Shown here one piece after another: positions 7,093 to 14,536 of a stretch of DNA of 33,891 nt (position 1 is the stretch's first letter; the number at the start of each line of letters is the position of its first letter). The stretch is from Candidatus Dormiibacterota bacterium. Its GTDB lineage: Bacteria > Chloroflexota > Dormibacteria > Aeolococcales > Aeolococcaceae. The position numbers were made by a program, and so were the translations under genes. The notes under the pieces were generated by a model. The model was not told where the DNA came from. It made no database searches and saw nothing but the letters and a program-made list of their open reading frames with translations. Where the stretch lies: the NCBI GenBank assembly GCA_003141695.1, contig PLNE01000065.1:1-33891 (forward strand). The letters run 5' to 3'.

Positions 7093-8904
7093 ATGAATCG
7101 AAGAGCATTGACAGGCCTGCTCGGGGTGACGGTTCTAGCCGTCGCCGCGTGTGGGAGCTCCAGCACATCCTCGCCCGGGGCGTCGTCGTCGACGACCACG
7201 GCGGGTCCGCCCCTCATTGCCGAGCCGACCACCGGGGTCACGTTCTCGGACGACTTCAACCCCGACGACGGCAACTCGGTGGCGGCCCAGATGGGTACGC
7301 GGTCGATGGTCAACGAGCCGCTGATCGAGTTCGATCAACTCGACCCGACCGCCTCCGGCACCCACCCCTGGCTTGCGAGCGCCTACAGCTTCCAGAACGG
7401 TGGCAAGGACCTGCAGGTCACGATCCGGAAGAACGTGAAGTTCAATGACGGCTCGCCCTTCGGTCCGGCGGACGTTGCCGCCACCTTCAATATGCTAATG
7501 AACACCGTCAAGGCGAACGTCACCGGCATCCCGGCGCAGTCGGCGGCCCCGACCGTCTCGGGCGACACCGTCACCCTGCACTTTGCCGTGGCGCAGTACA
7601 CCAGCCTCTTCGAAGTTCTCGGCACCACGTACATCCTCAAGGCGTCGGTGGCGAGCCAGATCGCCGCGAACCCCACGATCGCGATCACCAACCCGATCGG
7701 CACCGGCCCCTTCATGCTGGACAGCTACTCCAGCTCACTGATCAAGTGGAAGCCGAACCCCTACTACTGGGGTGGGAAGCCGCCGGAATCCGAGATCGAG
7801 ACCCCCTCTCTCGCCACCAACGCCGCGGCCAGCGATGCCCTGGTGAGCGGCCAGCTCGATTGGGCCGGTAACGACATCCCCAACGTCTATTCCAGCTTCG
7901 TCGACCTCGACCCCCAGACCAACCACGCGTGGTTCGCCTCCGGCAACACCGTGACCCTCCAGTTCAACCAGAACCCCGGTAACGGCGGGGCCACGGGGAT
8001 CGGGGATGCGCAAGTCCGCAAGGCGATCAGCTACGGCATCAACCGCAACGCCGTCAGCCTCCTGGGTGAGTCCGGATATGAGACTGCGGCGAGCTCTTCG
8101 AGTGGGCTGATCCTGCCCGCCCAGAAGGCGTACCTCCCGTCGAGCGGCAGTCTCACGGGCGACCTCTCGACCGCCGGGAACGTCCCGGACGCGGTGACCG
8201 CCAAGGCCGACAAGCTGCCCAGCGGCGATGACGTCTATGACATCCTCACCGCGGACGGTTACACGGCTCCGACCAGCTCCAGCTACAACAGCAGCACGGG
8301 GACGTATATCCCGGGCGGCAACTGCACCAGCAACAGCGCGACCAACTGCTGGGAGAAGGGCGGCCAGGACATCAGCTTCTCGGTGTACGACCCGGTCGCG
8401 TTCACCGACAAATGGGAGGATGCTGCCCTGATCTCGCAGGAGCTCCAGGCCCTGGGCATGGATGTGACCACCAAGGCCGCCCAGGGCTACTCCGACTGGT
8501 ACGCCGGATTCGACAGCAGCACCACGGACTGGCAGACCCTGCTTATCTGGGGCGCTGGCGGCAGCCTCCCGTACATCCAGTACGAGAATTGGTTGGACCC
8601 CACGGTCAAGTCGAACGCCGCGGCCTACACGGGAGTCTCCATTCCGGCCGCTGCGCAGGCCCTGACGCAGTACGCCAGCACCGACCCCAGCGACACCGCG
8701 GCAGTGAACCCGATCGTTCAGTCGCTCGAGACGATCATGTCGACCCAGGTCCCCTATGTTCCAGTGGTCTACGGCGCCGACTGGAACGTCTACAGTAGCG
8801 CCAAGTACACCGGCTGGCCGAACCAGTCGCACCCGTACATGAACCCCACCCCGAGCGATCCGCAGATGCCCTACATCCTGATGCAGCTCAAGCCGGTAGC
8901 CTGA
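7093..8904 (+). CDS. Family 5 extracellular solute-binding lipoprotein
   Basis: A 603-residue ABC-importer receptor of the Dpp/Opp class, anchored as a lipoprotein outside the membrane. The signal peptide MNRRALTGLLGVTVLAVAAC ends in a lipobox with Cys20, followed by a Ser/Thr/Gly-rich linker. Family landmarks include the VTIRKNVKFNDGSPFGPADV region, NPIGTGPF, and the YGINRNAV helix of the second lobe. The ATG at 7093 is chosen because the signal peptide begins there and a GGAG site lies 11 nt upstream. No permease or ATPase is encoded nearby, so it must share a transporter elsewhere. Its position between an IclR regulator and (behind an IS) uidA suggests it may bind a glycoside or oligosaccharide rather than a peptide, which is inference. 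Confidence 0.9.
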   Translation: MNRRALTGLLGVTVLAVAACGSSSTSSPGASSSTTTAGPPLIAEPTTGVTFSDDFNPDDGNSVAAQMGTRSMVNEPLIEFDQLDPTASGTHPWLASAYSFQNGGKDLQVTIRKNVKFNDGSPFGPADVAATFNMLMNTVKANVTGIPAQSAAPTVSGDTVTLHFAVAQYTSLFEVLGTTYILKASVASQIAANPTIAITNPIGTGPFMLDSYSSSLIKWKPNPYYWGGKPPESEIETPSLATNAAASDALVSGQLDWAGNDIPNVYSSFVDLDPQTNHAWFASGNTVTLQFNQNPGNGGATGIGDAQVRKAISYGINRNAVSLLGESGYETAASSSSGLILPAQKAYLPSSGSLTGDLSTAGNVPDAVTAKADKLPSGDDVYDILTADGYTAPTSSSYNSSTGTYIPGGNCTSNSATNCWEKGGQDISFSVYDPVAFTDKWEDAALISQELQALGMDVTTKAAQGYSDWYAGFDSSTTDWQTLLIWGAGGSLPYIQYENWLDPTVKSNAAAYTGVSIPAAAQALTQYASTDPSDTAAVNPIVQSLETIMSTQVPYVPVVYGADWNVYSSAKYTGWPNQSHPYMNPTPSDPQMPYILMQLKPVA

Positions 8905-8951
8905 CGCATCTCATGTCCTTCTGACCTCGGTCAGCAGACGGTTCCCTGGTC

Positions 8952-8977
8952 GGCCCGCCCATCGTGATGGGCGGGCC
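8952..8977. terminator. Perfect 12-bp hairpin, first of a tandem pair
   Basis: GGCCCGCCCATC and its exact complement flank a GT dinucleotide. It lies 47 bp after the stop of the solute-binding protein gene. There is no T-tract, as is common in GC-rich genomes, so termination is inferred from stem strength and position. Confidence 0.6.
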
Positions 8978-9008
8978 AGATCCGGCCGGCAGCGCGCCGG
9001 CCGGATCT
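8978..9008. terminator. Perfect 13-bp hairpin, second of a tandem pair
   Basis: AGATCCGGCCGGC (8978-8990) and its exact complement (8996-9008) enclose a 5-nt loop. It abuts the first hairpin with no spacer and lies 34 bp from the IS left end. It may act in both directions, also stopping readthrough from the IS transposase on the opposite strand. Confidence 0.6.
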
Positions 9009-9042
9009 GACGGCAAGGACGACTAACGACTTCAGTAGCGGG

Positions 9043-10467
9043 CTAGCAGCCCATCCTCGCAACGGTTGATGGCCTGGGACGGGCCAACGGGAGGGGACCG
9101 GTCAGTTGAAGATGCAGCAGTGGGGTCGGGCCGGTTTGCCCTGGCCGGCAGGGGCGTCGGTCTTGCCGGGCACTGGGCAGCGCCAGGCGGGGATTCCCAT
9201 CACGCCCACGCCCCGTGCACTTGCTGAGGTTGTGCCCGGTGCAGTGAAGCAACCACTCGTGCGCAGCCTTCTCCTCACCGCGTAGCCAGATCCGGATGAG
9301 CCCCTTGTTCTTGATCTGTCGGAACACCGGTTCCACCACCCGCTGGCGCAACCGGTAGCGCTCTCGCCCCCGCTTGGTCATCAGCCTGCGCTTCATCCGC
9401 TCCCGGCGCGTCAGCCCCGCCGGAATCCGGCCCCGCGGTGCCGCCGGGCACCGGTAGCTCCGCGGCATCCGCCCGGTGGCCACGTAGGCGGTCACGCCGA
9501 GCTCATCCAGCGCCTCGAGATTGGCCTCCGAGCAGTAGCCGGCGTCCGCCGAGAGCTCCCTCGGAAGCTCCCCCAGGTTGGCCTCGATCTCGGCCACCAC
9601 CTCCAGCAGCTGCGGGCAGTCGGCGGCGCTGTGGGTCAGCCTCGCCGCCACGATCACCTGCGATGCGGCGTCTACCGCCGCCTGCCCGTTGTAGCCCTGG
9701 ATGAAGGCCCCATCGCCGCCCTTCATGATCCGAGACTCCGGGTCGGTGAAGTTCTGCTGCGCCTTGGCATCCGGCTCCGTCTTCCCCTCGGCCTGGGCCC
9801 GCTCCTTCAGGTCCTTGATCGCCTTGCGGATCGCCTCTCGCCGCTTCGCGGCGGTGCGCAGGTTCTCCGGCAGCTCATAGGCATCGTTGTCCGCCCCGTA
9901 CTGGGCGTCCTCCTCGGCGTCGGTCTGGTCGCACTCCCGGAACCACGTGTCCAGCTCGGCGGTGATCGTGTCCACCTCCGGCTGCATCCGGTCGTAGCTC
10001 ATGGCCGCAGGCTTGCTGGCGTTCGCCTTCAGCTTGGCGCCGTCCACCGCCACGTGGTCCAGCTTCACCAAGCGCTGCTCACGGCAGAGCAGCAGCACCT
10101 GCTGGAACAGCCCTCCCAGCGCCGCCAGGTGACGGAGCCGGAAGCTGTTGAGCGTTCGGAAGTCAGGCCGGTTGCCCGCCGCCAGCATCATGCAGCCAAC
10201 GTCCCGAGTGGCCAGCCTCGCCAGCTTCCGGCAGCTGCGGATGCCCACCGCGTAAGCGTATAGCCACAGCTTGGTCATCATCCGAGGGTGGTACCGCGGA
10301 TAGCCGCGCAACTCCTCCTCGTAGACCGCCTCGATCTCGGAAAGGTCAAGCGCGTCGACGATGTCGCTGATGAAGTGGGCCATGTCCCCTTCGGGGACCC
10401 AGTCCTGCACCGACGAAGGCAGCAGCAGCATCTGGTCGGGAGCGTATGAGCGGAACGTCTTCGGCAT
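9043..10467 (-). CDS. IS1182-family transposase, probably with a frameshifted C-terminus
   Basis: The reading frame encodes 474 residues. The N-terminal DUF772-type domain (about residues 15-110, with YHPRMMTKLWLYAY and NRPDFRTLNSFR) is followed by a DDE catalytic domain: VDGAKLKANAS with Asp142, SADAGYCSEAN with Asp308, and VVEPVFRQIKNKG with Glu379. The conserved C-terminal helix ends at HNLSK (412-416). After that the sequence turns into about 58 unrelated residues; one extra base near 9219 would instead give a short ending (HGAWA, then stop), which is what this family usually has. So a 1-bp deletion has probably extended the protein to the TAG inside the left terminal repeat. Whether it is still active cannot be told. 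Confidence 0.88.
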   Translation of the reverse strand: MPKTFRSYAPDQMLLLPSSVQDWVPEGDMAHFISDIVDALDLSEIEAVYEEELRGYPRYHPRMMTKLWLYAYAVGIRSCRKLARLATRDVGCMMLAAGNRPDFRTLNSFRLRHLAALGGLFQQVLLLCREQRLVKLDHVAVDGAKLKANASKPAAMSYDRMQPEVDTITAELDTWFRECDQTDAEEDAQYGADNDAYELPENLRTAAKRREAIRKAIKDLKERAQAEGKTEPDAKAQQNFTDPESRIMKGGDGAFIQGYNGQAAVDAASQVIVAARLTHSAADCPQLLEVVAEIEANLGELPRELSADAGYCSEANLEALDELGVTAYVATGRMPRSYRCPAAPRGRIPAGLTRRERMKRRLMTKRGRERYRLRQRVVEPVFRQIKNKGLIRIWLRGEEKAAHEWLLHCTGHNLSKCTGRGRDGNPRLALPSARQDRRPCRPGQTGPTPLLHLQLTGPLPLARPRPSTVARMGC

Positions 10468-10528
10468 CCCCAGATTGACTCACATCAACCCCTCCCTCGG
10501 CCAGCGGTTACCGGGACGGGGCTGCTAG
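9043..10528 (-). mobile_element. IS1182-like insertion sequence with recognisable ends
   Basis: About 1,486 bp. The left end starts CTAGCAGCCC (9043-9052) and the right end finishes with its exact complement GGGCTGCTAG (10519-10528). Beyond this 10-bp match the ends stay similar for about 25 bp with small gaps (for example GCAACGGTTGATGGCC against GGTAACCGCTGGCC). CTAG itself may be a palindromic target duplication, in which case the element proper would begin GCAGCCC. The element carries one transposase gene and lies 65 bp upstream of the uidA start. Confidence 0.75.
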
Positions 10529-10593
10529 GCTGGGCTCGATCCGCAGGCCCCTCCAGGTGGCCACGTCTTCCGTCTGAAAGGAGGCGACCGAGC

Positions 10594-12384
10594 ATGCTTC
10601 GTCCGATCAACAGCGGTTTCCGCGAGCGACGTTCGCTCAATGGCCTGTGGAGGTTCCAGGCCGACGCTGGATCGGATGGGTGGCGGGCGGAGTGGTGGCA
10701 GCGCCCCCTCGCCTCGCGGGTGGAGATGCCCGTGCCCGCCAGCTACAACGACATCCCGGCCGAGCGGGAGCTGCGCGACCATGTGGGGGACGTCTGGTAC
10801 CAGACCGAGGCCCTCATTCCACTCGGGTGGCGGGGACGGCGGATCGTCCTCCGGCTCGACTCGGCCACCCACCGCGGCACGGTCTGGGTCGGCGAGACCC
10901 AGGTCGCCCGCCACCAGGGGGGATACACGCCGTTCGAGGCGGACATCACCGGGCACGTGACCCCTGGCGAGCCAGTTCGGATCACGGTATGCCTCAACAA
11001 CGAGCTGAGCTGGGCGACCATCCCGCCCGGGGAAATCGAGACGACGGAGGACGGCCGGCGGGTGCAGCGGTGCTTCCATGACTTCTTCAACTACGCGGGC
11101 CTGCACCGGACGGTATGGCTCTACTGCACCCCGGTCGCCCACATCGAGGACATCCCCGTGGTCACCGACCTTCAGGGGACTGCGGGCAGCGTCGACTATC
11201 GAATCGAGACGGACGCCGATGGCAGCGTGGAGGTGGAGCTGTTCGACGCCGATTCCGTCCGGGTGGCGTCGGGCTCGGGAGCCGTGGGTCGGTTGCGGAT
11301 CCCCAAAGTCCATCCCTGGGCGCCGGGCGACGGCTACCTCTACACGTTGCGAGCCCGGCTGCGCGGCGCGGGCGCTGACGAGGATCGCTACGACCTGCCG
11401 GTCGGGGTGCGGACCGTGGCCGTGGACGGCAATCGCTTCCTGATCAACGGTCGTCCCTTTCGCTTCACCGGGTTCGGCCGGCACGAGGACAGCGAGATCC
11501 GCGGCAAGGGACACGATGACGCCTTCATGGTTCACGACTTCGCTCTCATGGAGTGGGTGGGTGCCAACTCCTTCCGCACCTCCCACTACCCGTATGCGGA
11601 GGAGGTCATGGAGTACGCCGACCGGCGCGGGCTCGTGGTCATCGACGAGACTCCCGCGGTCGGCCTCAACATGAAGCTCGGCCTGAGCCGCGGGGCTCCA
11701 CGCCGCCCCACCTTCAGCGAGGCGACGGTCAGCGCCCTGACCCAGCAGGCCCACCTGCAGGCCATCCGCGAGCTGATCGCCCGAGACAAGAACCACCCCA
11801 GCGTGGTGATGTGGTCGCTCGCCAACGAGCCGGACTCCACGGACCCGGCGGCCCGGGAGTACTTTGAGCCGCTGGTCGCCGCGGCCCGCCGCCTTGATCC
11901 GTCACGCCCCCTCTGCTTCGCCAACTACCACGACGCCGAATCTCCGGGTCGGGACGCCATCAGCGATCTGTTCGACGTCCTCTGCATCAATCGGTACTAC
12001 GGTTGGTACGTGGACACCGGCGACCTGGCGAGCGCCGAGCGGCATCTCGAGGCGGAGCTCAGGGCGTGGTCCGAGGGTTACTCCAAGCCGATCGTGATCA
12101 CTGAGTACGGCGCCGACGCCGTGGCGGGGCTGCGCGCCGTTGCAGGATCGGTGTGGACGGAGGAGTACCAGCGCGATCTGCTCGCCATGTCCCACCGCGT
12201 CTTCGATCGGATCGACGCGGTGGTGGGGGAGCAGGTGTGGAACTTCGCCGACTTCGGCACCGAGCCGAGCCTCCATCGGGTCGACGGCAACCGCAAGGGC
12301 GTCTTCACTCGCGATCGCCGACCCAAGCTGGCCGCCCACGCCCTGCGGGAACGCTGGATGGCGCCGCGCCGACCGCAGCGCTGA
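10594..12384 (+). CDS. uidA: Beta-glucuronidase (glycoside hydrolase family 2)
   Basis: A 596-residue, probably cytosolic enzyme that hydrolyses beta-D-glucuronides. Domain order is GH2 sugar-binding (about 1-180, LNGLWRF and HQGGYTPFEADIT), immunoglobulin-like (about 180-275) and TIM barrel (about 276-590). The acid/base is Glu412 in WSLANEP and the nucleophile Glu504 in ITEYGAD. The glucuronate-specific Asn-x-Lys motif is present (GNRKGVFTRDR, Asn566 and Lys568), which separates it from beta-galactosidases; spacing matches E. coli GUS closely. No signal peptide is seen. AAAGGAGG at 10577-10584 supports the ATG. Only 65 bp separate the start from the IS right end, so the native promoter may have been displaced. 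Confidence 0.95.
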   Translation: MLRPINSGFRERRSLNGLWRFQADAGSDGWRAEWWQRPLASRVEMPVPASYNDIPAERELRDHVGDVWYQTEALIPLGWRGRRIVLRLDSATHRGTVWVGETQVARHQGGYTPFEADITGHVTPGEPVRITVCLNNELSWATIPPGEIETTEDGRRVQRCFHDFFNYAGLHRTVWLYCTPVAHIEDIPVVTDLQGTAGSVDYRIETDADGSVEVELFDADSVRVASGSGAVGRLRIPKVHPWAPGDGYLYTLRARLRGAGADEDRYDLPVGVRTVAVDGNRFLINGRPFRFTGFGRHEDSEIRGKGHDDAFMVHDFALMEWVGANSFRTSHYPYAEEVMEYADRRGLVVIDETPAVGLNMKLGLSRGAPRRPTFSEATVSALTQQAHLQAIRELIARDKNHPSVVMWSLANEPDSTDPAAREYFEPLVAAARRLDPSRPLCFANYHDAESPGRDAISDLFDVLCINRYYGWYVDTGDLASAERHLEAELRAWSEGYSKPIVITEYGADAVAGLRAVAGSVWTEEYQRDLLAMSHRVFDRIDAVVGEQVWNFADFGTEPSLHRVDGNRKGVFTRDRRPKLAAHALRERWMAPRRPQR

Positions 12385-12404
12385 GCGCGGAGGGGAGCGA
12401 CAAG

Positions 12405-12575
12405 ATGATCCCGGGTCCCACCAAGGGGGCGGGCCAGGGAGATGTTGGCGCAGATCTGCTGACTCATCCGCCTCAGACGGCAGCTGCGCTCAACGGCCTG
12501 GTCCGGCGCGAGCTCATCCGCGCCGTGGCTCACCTCTCTGTGCTCTGGAGGTCAAAGAAGACTTCGAGACGCTGA
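12405..12575 (+). pseudogene. Short reading frame after uidA, probably a gene start cut by an IS
   Basis: A 56-codon frame with an excellent ribosome site (GGAGGGGAG, 12389-12397) 7 nt before its ATG and starting only 20 nt after the uidA stop, as expected for the next gene of an operon. I recognise no family in it. It stops at 12573-12575 and, in the same frame, directly precedes the IS630-type transposase scrap. The simplest reading is the 5' end of a former operon gene truncated by an insertion; a genuine 56-aa protein is the alternative. Confidence 0.4.
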
Positions 12576-12576
12576 G

Positions 12577-12640
12577 CCTGGAATAACGACTGCAAGCCCT
12601 TTGTTTGGGTCAAGACAGCCGAGGAGATCCTGGCAACGCC
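12577..12640 (+). pseudogene. IS630-type transposase C-terminal fragment
   Basis: Read in the frame of 12579, the DNA encodes WNNDCKPFVWVKTAEEIL, which closely resembles the conserved C-terminal signature of IS630-family transposases (WN-x(4)-PFVWTKTA-x-EIL). The rest of the transposase is absent or too decayed to follow, and no terminal repeats were found. It marks an old insertion downstream of uidA. Confidence 0.7.
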
Positions 12641-12650
12641 GCACCGTCAA

Positions 12651-13021
12651 CGTTCCCGTGAGACGGTGCACCAGCATCCCTACCGATCATGCGGCCCTAC
12701 GCGGTGCTTCGGCCCCGACCGAGCCGCAACGTGCTGGCACCGTGGCCGTGCCGACAACTGGGCCGGCGGCAATACGCGCTCAGGCACAGCCCGGGACGAG
12801 TGTCCGAGGCTGGGAGTGGTTGAATGTGCGTATGAAGGCAGTAGCCGTCACCGTCTTCGGTACCAAAAGCAATAGCAGTCCCGCAACCACTGCCGTGACC
12901 AGGAGGAACCCCGGTGCCGGATTGCATGTGCCTCGCCGAGTCTGCCGCCGCGAATGGTGCGTTTGACATCGACACCCTGACCCAGAATCCACGCCGGCTC
13001 CGCTGCGCGCCTCCCCTCGGA
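12651..13021. other. Non-coding or decayed stretch between the island and orn
   Basis: About 370 bp without a gene I can support. A plus-strand frame from 12832 begins MKAVAVTVFGT, faintly like the start of a zinc alcohol dehydrogenase, but nothing recognisable follows. No terminator, tRNA fragment or copy of the tRNA-Leu 3' end was found by eye. It is probably insertion debris. Confidence 0.4.
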
Positions 13022-13027
13022 TAGGAT
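13022..13027 (+). promoter_or_regulatory. Probable -10 box of a leaderless orn promoter
   Basis: TAGGAT lies 7 nt before the GTG of orn and there is no Shine-Dalgarno between them, the same arrangement seen at several other genes in the window. Confidence 0.45.
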
Positions 13028-13034
13028 CGTTGTC

Positions 13035-13568
13035 GTGCTCGCCTGGATGGACCTCGAGATGACCGGGCTCGACCCCGCGCGCCACGTGATCGTCGAGATC
13101 GCGACGCTCATCACCGACGACGACCTCGCCGTGGTGGCGGAGGGTCCGGATCTGGTCGTGCACGCGGACCGCGACCAGCTGCGCGAGATGGACCACCACG
13201 TCCGGACCATGCACACCAGGTCGGGTCTGCTGGCCGAGATCAAGGCGTCGCCTATCTCCCTGCAGGAGGCCGGTCGGCAGACGCTCGAGTTCCTCCGTGA
13301 GCACATTACCGAGGCCCGGACCGTGCCCCTCTGCGGCAACTCCATCGGGACGGATCGGCGCTTCCTCTCCGCACACCTCTCCGAGATCGAGGAATTCCTC
13401 CACTACCGTTCGATCGACGTCTCGAGCATCAAGGAGCTCTGCCGGCGCTGGTACCCGGAGATCCTCGCTGCGGCTCCGCCCAAGGTCGAGGCGCACCGCG
13501 CCCTCGATGACATCCGGGAGTCGATCGCCGAGCTCGCCTACTACCGCTCCACCATCTTCGCGGCGTGA
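13035..13568 (+). CDS. orn: Oligoribonuclease
   Basis: A 177-residue cytosolic 3'-5' exoribonuclease that degrades dinucleotides and other very short RNAs, including the pGpG product of cyclic di-GMP breakdown. It is a DEDDh exonuclease: Asp6 and Glu8 in WMDLEMTGLD, Asp107 in GNSIGTDRRFL, and His154/Asp159 in EAHRALDDIRESI. Length and motif spacing are those of full-length Orn. The GTG start is likely leaderless, with TAGGAT 7 nt upstream. Its stop overlaps the GTG start of the amidohydrolase gene by 4 nt, so the two are translationally coupled. Confidence 0.95.
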   Translation: MLAWMDLEMTGLDPARHVIVEIATLITDDDLAVVAEGPDLVVHADRDQLREMDHHVRTMHTRSGLLAEIKASPISLQEAGRQTLEFLREHITEARTVPLCGNSIGTDRRFLSAHLSEIEEFLHYRSIDVSSIKELCRRWYPEILAAAPPKVEAHRALDDIRESIAELAYYRSTIFAA

Positions 13569-14440
13569 CCGACTCCCCGAACCGGACCGTCCGCATCGCG
13601 GTCGCCCAGTACGAGCCGCGCATCGGCGACCTGAGCGGCAACCGGGCCGCCGCGGTCGCCCAGGTCGAGGCCGCGGCGGAGCGGGGCGCCCAGCTCGTCG
13701 TCCTCCCCGAGCTGGCCTCGTCGGGCTACGTCTTCTCCAGCGAGGAGGAGGCCGGCGGGCTGGCCGAGGACGCCGATACCGGTGAGAACGTGGCGACCCT
13801 GGTGGACGCCTGCCGCCGGTTGGGCGTGTACGTGGTCGGGGGCCTGGCCGAGGCAGGCGCCAACTGCCGCTACAACAGCGCCGTCGTCCTCGGTCCGGAG
13901 GGCCGGTTGGCGACCTACCGCAAGCTCCACCTCTTCTACGACGAGCTGTCCTGGTTTCAACCGGGCGGCGAGCTGGTGGTCGTCGACCTTCCCTTCGCCC
14001 GCGTCGGGGTCGCCATCTGCTACGACCTCTGGTTCCCCGAGGTCGCGCGCGCCCTCGCCCTCCGGGGCGCCGAGGTCATTGCCGTCCCGACCAATTGGGT
14101 CAGTTCGTTCCGGCACCGTCTCCACGACGAGCACGGGTACTGCCAGGGGGACATCATGGCCATGGCCGCGGCCGCCGCCAACGGCACCGCGGTCGCCTGC
14201 GCCGACCGGGTGGGGGAGGAGCGAGGCGTCACCTTTCTCGGTGCGTCGATCATCGTGGGCCCTGACGGCTGGCCCCTCGCCGGGCCGGCAGGGCCCGACC
14301 GGGAGGAGCTGCTGGTCGCCGACGTGGACCTGACCGCGGTGGACCGGTCCCGCTGGCGCACCCCTCGCAACCACCTCCTCCGCGACCGGCGGCCCGACAT
14401 CTACGCGAGCGCCCCGACACTCGGCCCGACCACCGGGTGA
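13565..14440 (+). CDS. Carbon-nitrogen hydrolase (nitrilase superfamily)
   Basis: A 291-residue cytosolic amidase-type enzyme with the Glu-Lys-Cys triad: Glu49 in VVLPELASSGY, Lys120 in TYRKLHLF and the nucleophile Cys152 in GVAICYDLWFPE. The sequence is continuous and of normal length. Members of this branch hydrolyse small amides or carbamoyl compounds (for example N-carbamoyl putrescine, omega-amides); the substrate cannot be read from the sequence. It overlaps orn by 4 nt, and a perfect 10-bp hairpin just after its stop separates it from the convergent epimerase gene. Confidence 0.9.
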   Translation: MTDSPNRTVRIAVAQYEPRIGDLSGNRAAAVAQVEAAAERGAQLVVLPELASSGYVFSSEEEAGGLAEDADTGENVATLVDACRRLGVYVVGGLAEAGANCRYNSAVVLGPEGRLATYRKLHLFYDELSWFQPGGELVVVDLPFARVGVAICYDLWFPEVARALALRGAEVIAVPTNWVSSFRHRLHDEHGYCQGDIMAMAAAAANGTAVACADRVGEERGVTFLGASIIVGPDGWPLAGPAGPDREELLVADVDLTAVDRSRWRTPRNHLLRDRRPDIYASAPTLGPTTG

Positions 14441-14445
14441 ATCCG

Positions 14446-14467
14446 GCCGCCGCCATGTGGCGGCGGC
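14446..14467. terminator. Bidirectional hairpin between convergent genes
   Basis: GCCGCCGCCA and its exact complement flank a TG dinucleotide, 5 bp after the amidohydrolase stop and about 70 bp beyond the end of the epimerase gene on the other strand. There is no T-tract, so its function is inferred from position and stem strength. Confidence 0.55.
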
Positions 14468-14536
14468 GCCAGCCTCTCGAGCGCGTGGCGGACGAGCACC
14501 AGCCGTTCGGCGCCCCACTCGATGGTGGGGGCAACG

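Noticed and set aside
9043-9219. C-terminal 58 residues of the transposase as a real domain
   Set aside because: Arg/Pro/Leu-rich composition with no family similarity; a +1 frame gives a normal short end.
12832-12966. Plus-strand frame beginning MKAVAVTVFGT, recalling zinc alcohol dehydrogenases
   Set aside because: The resemblance is limited to a few residues, no ribosome site precedes it and nothing of the fold follows.
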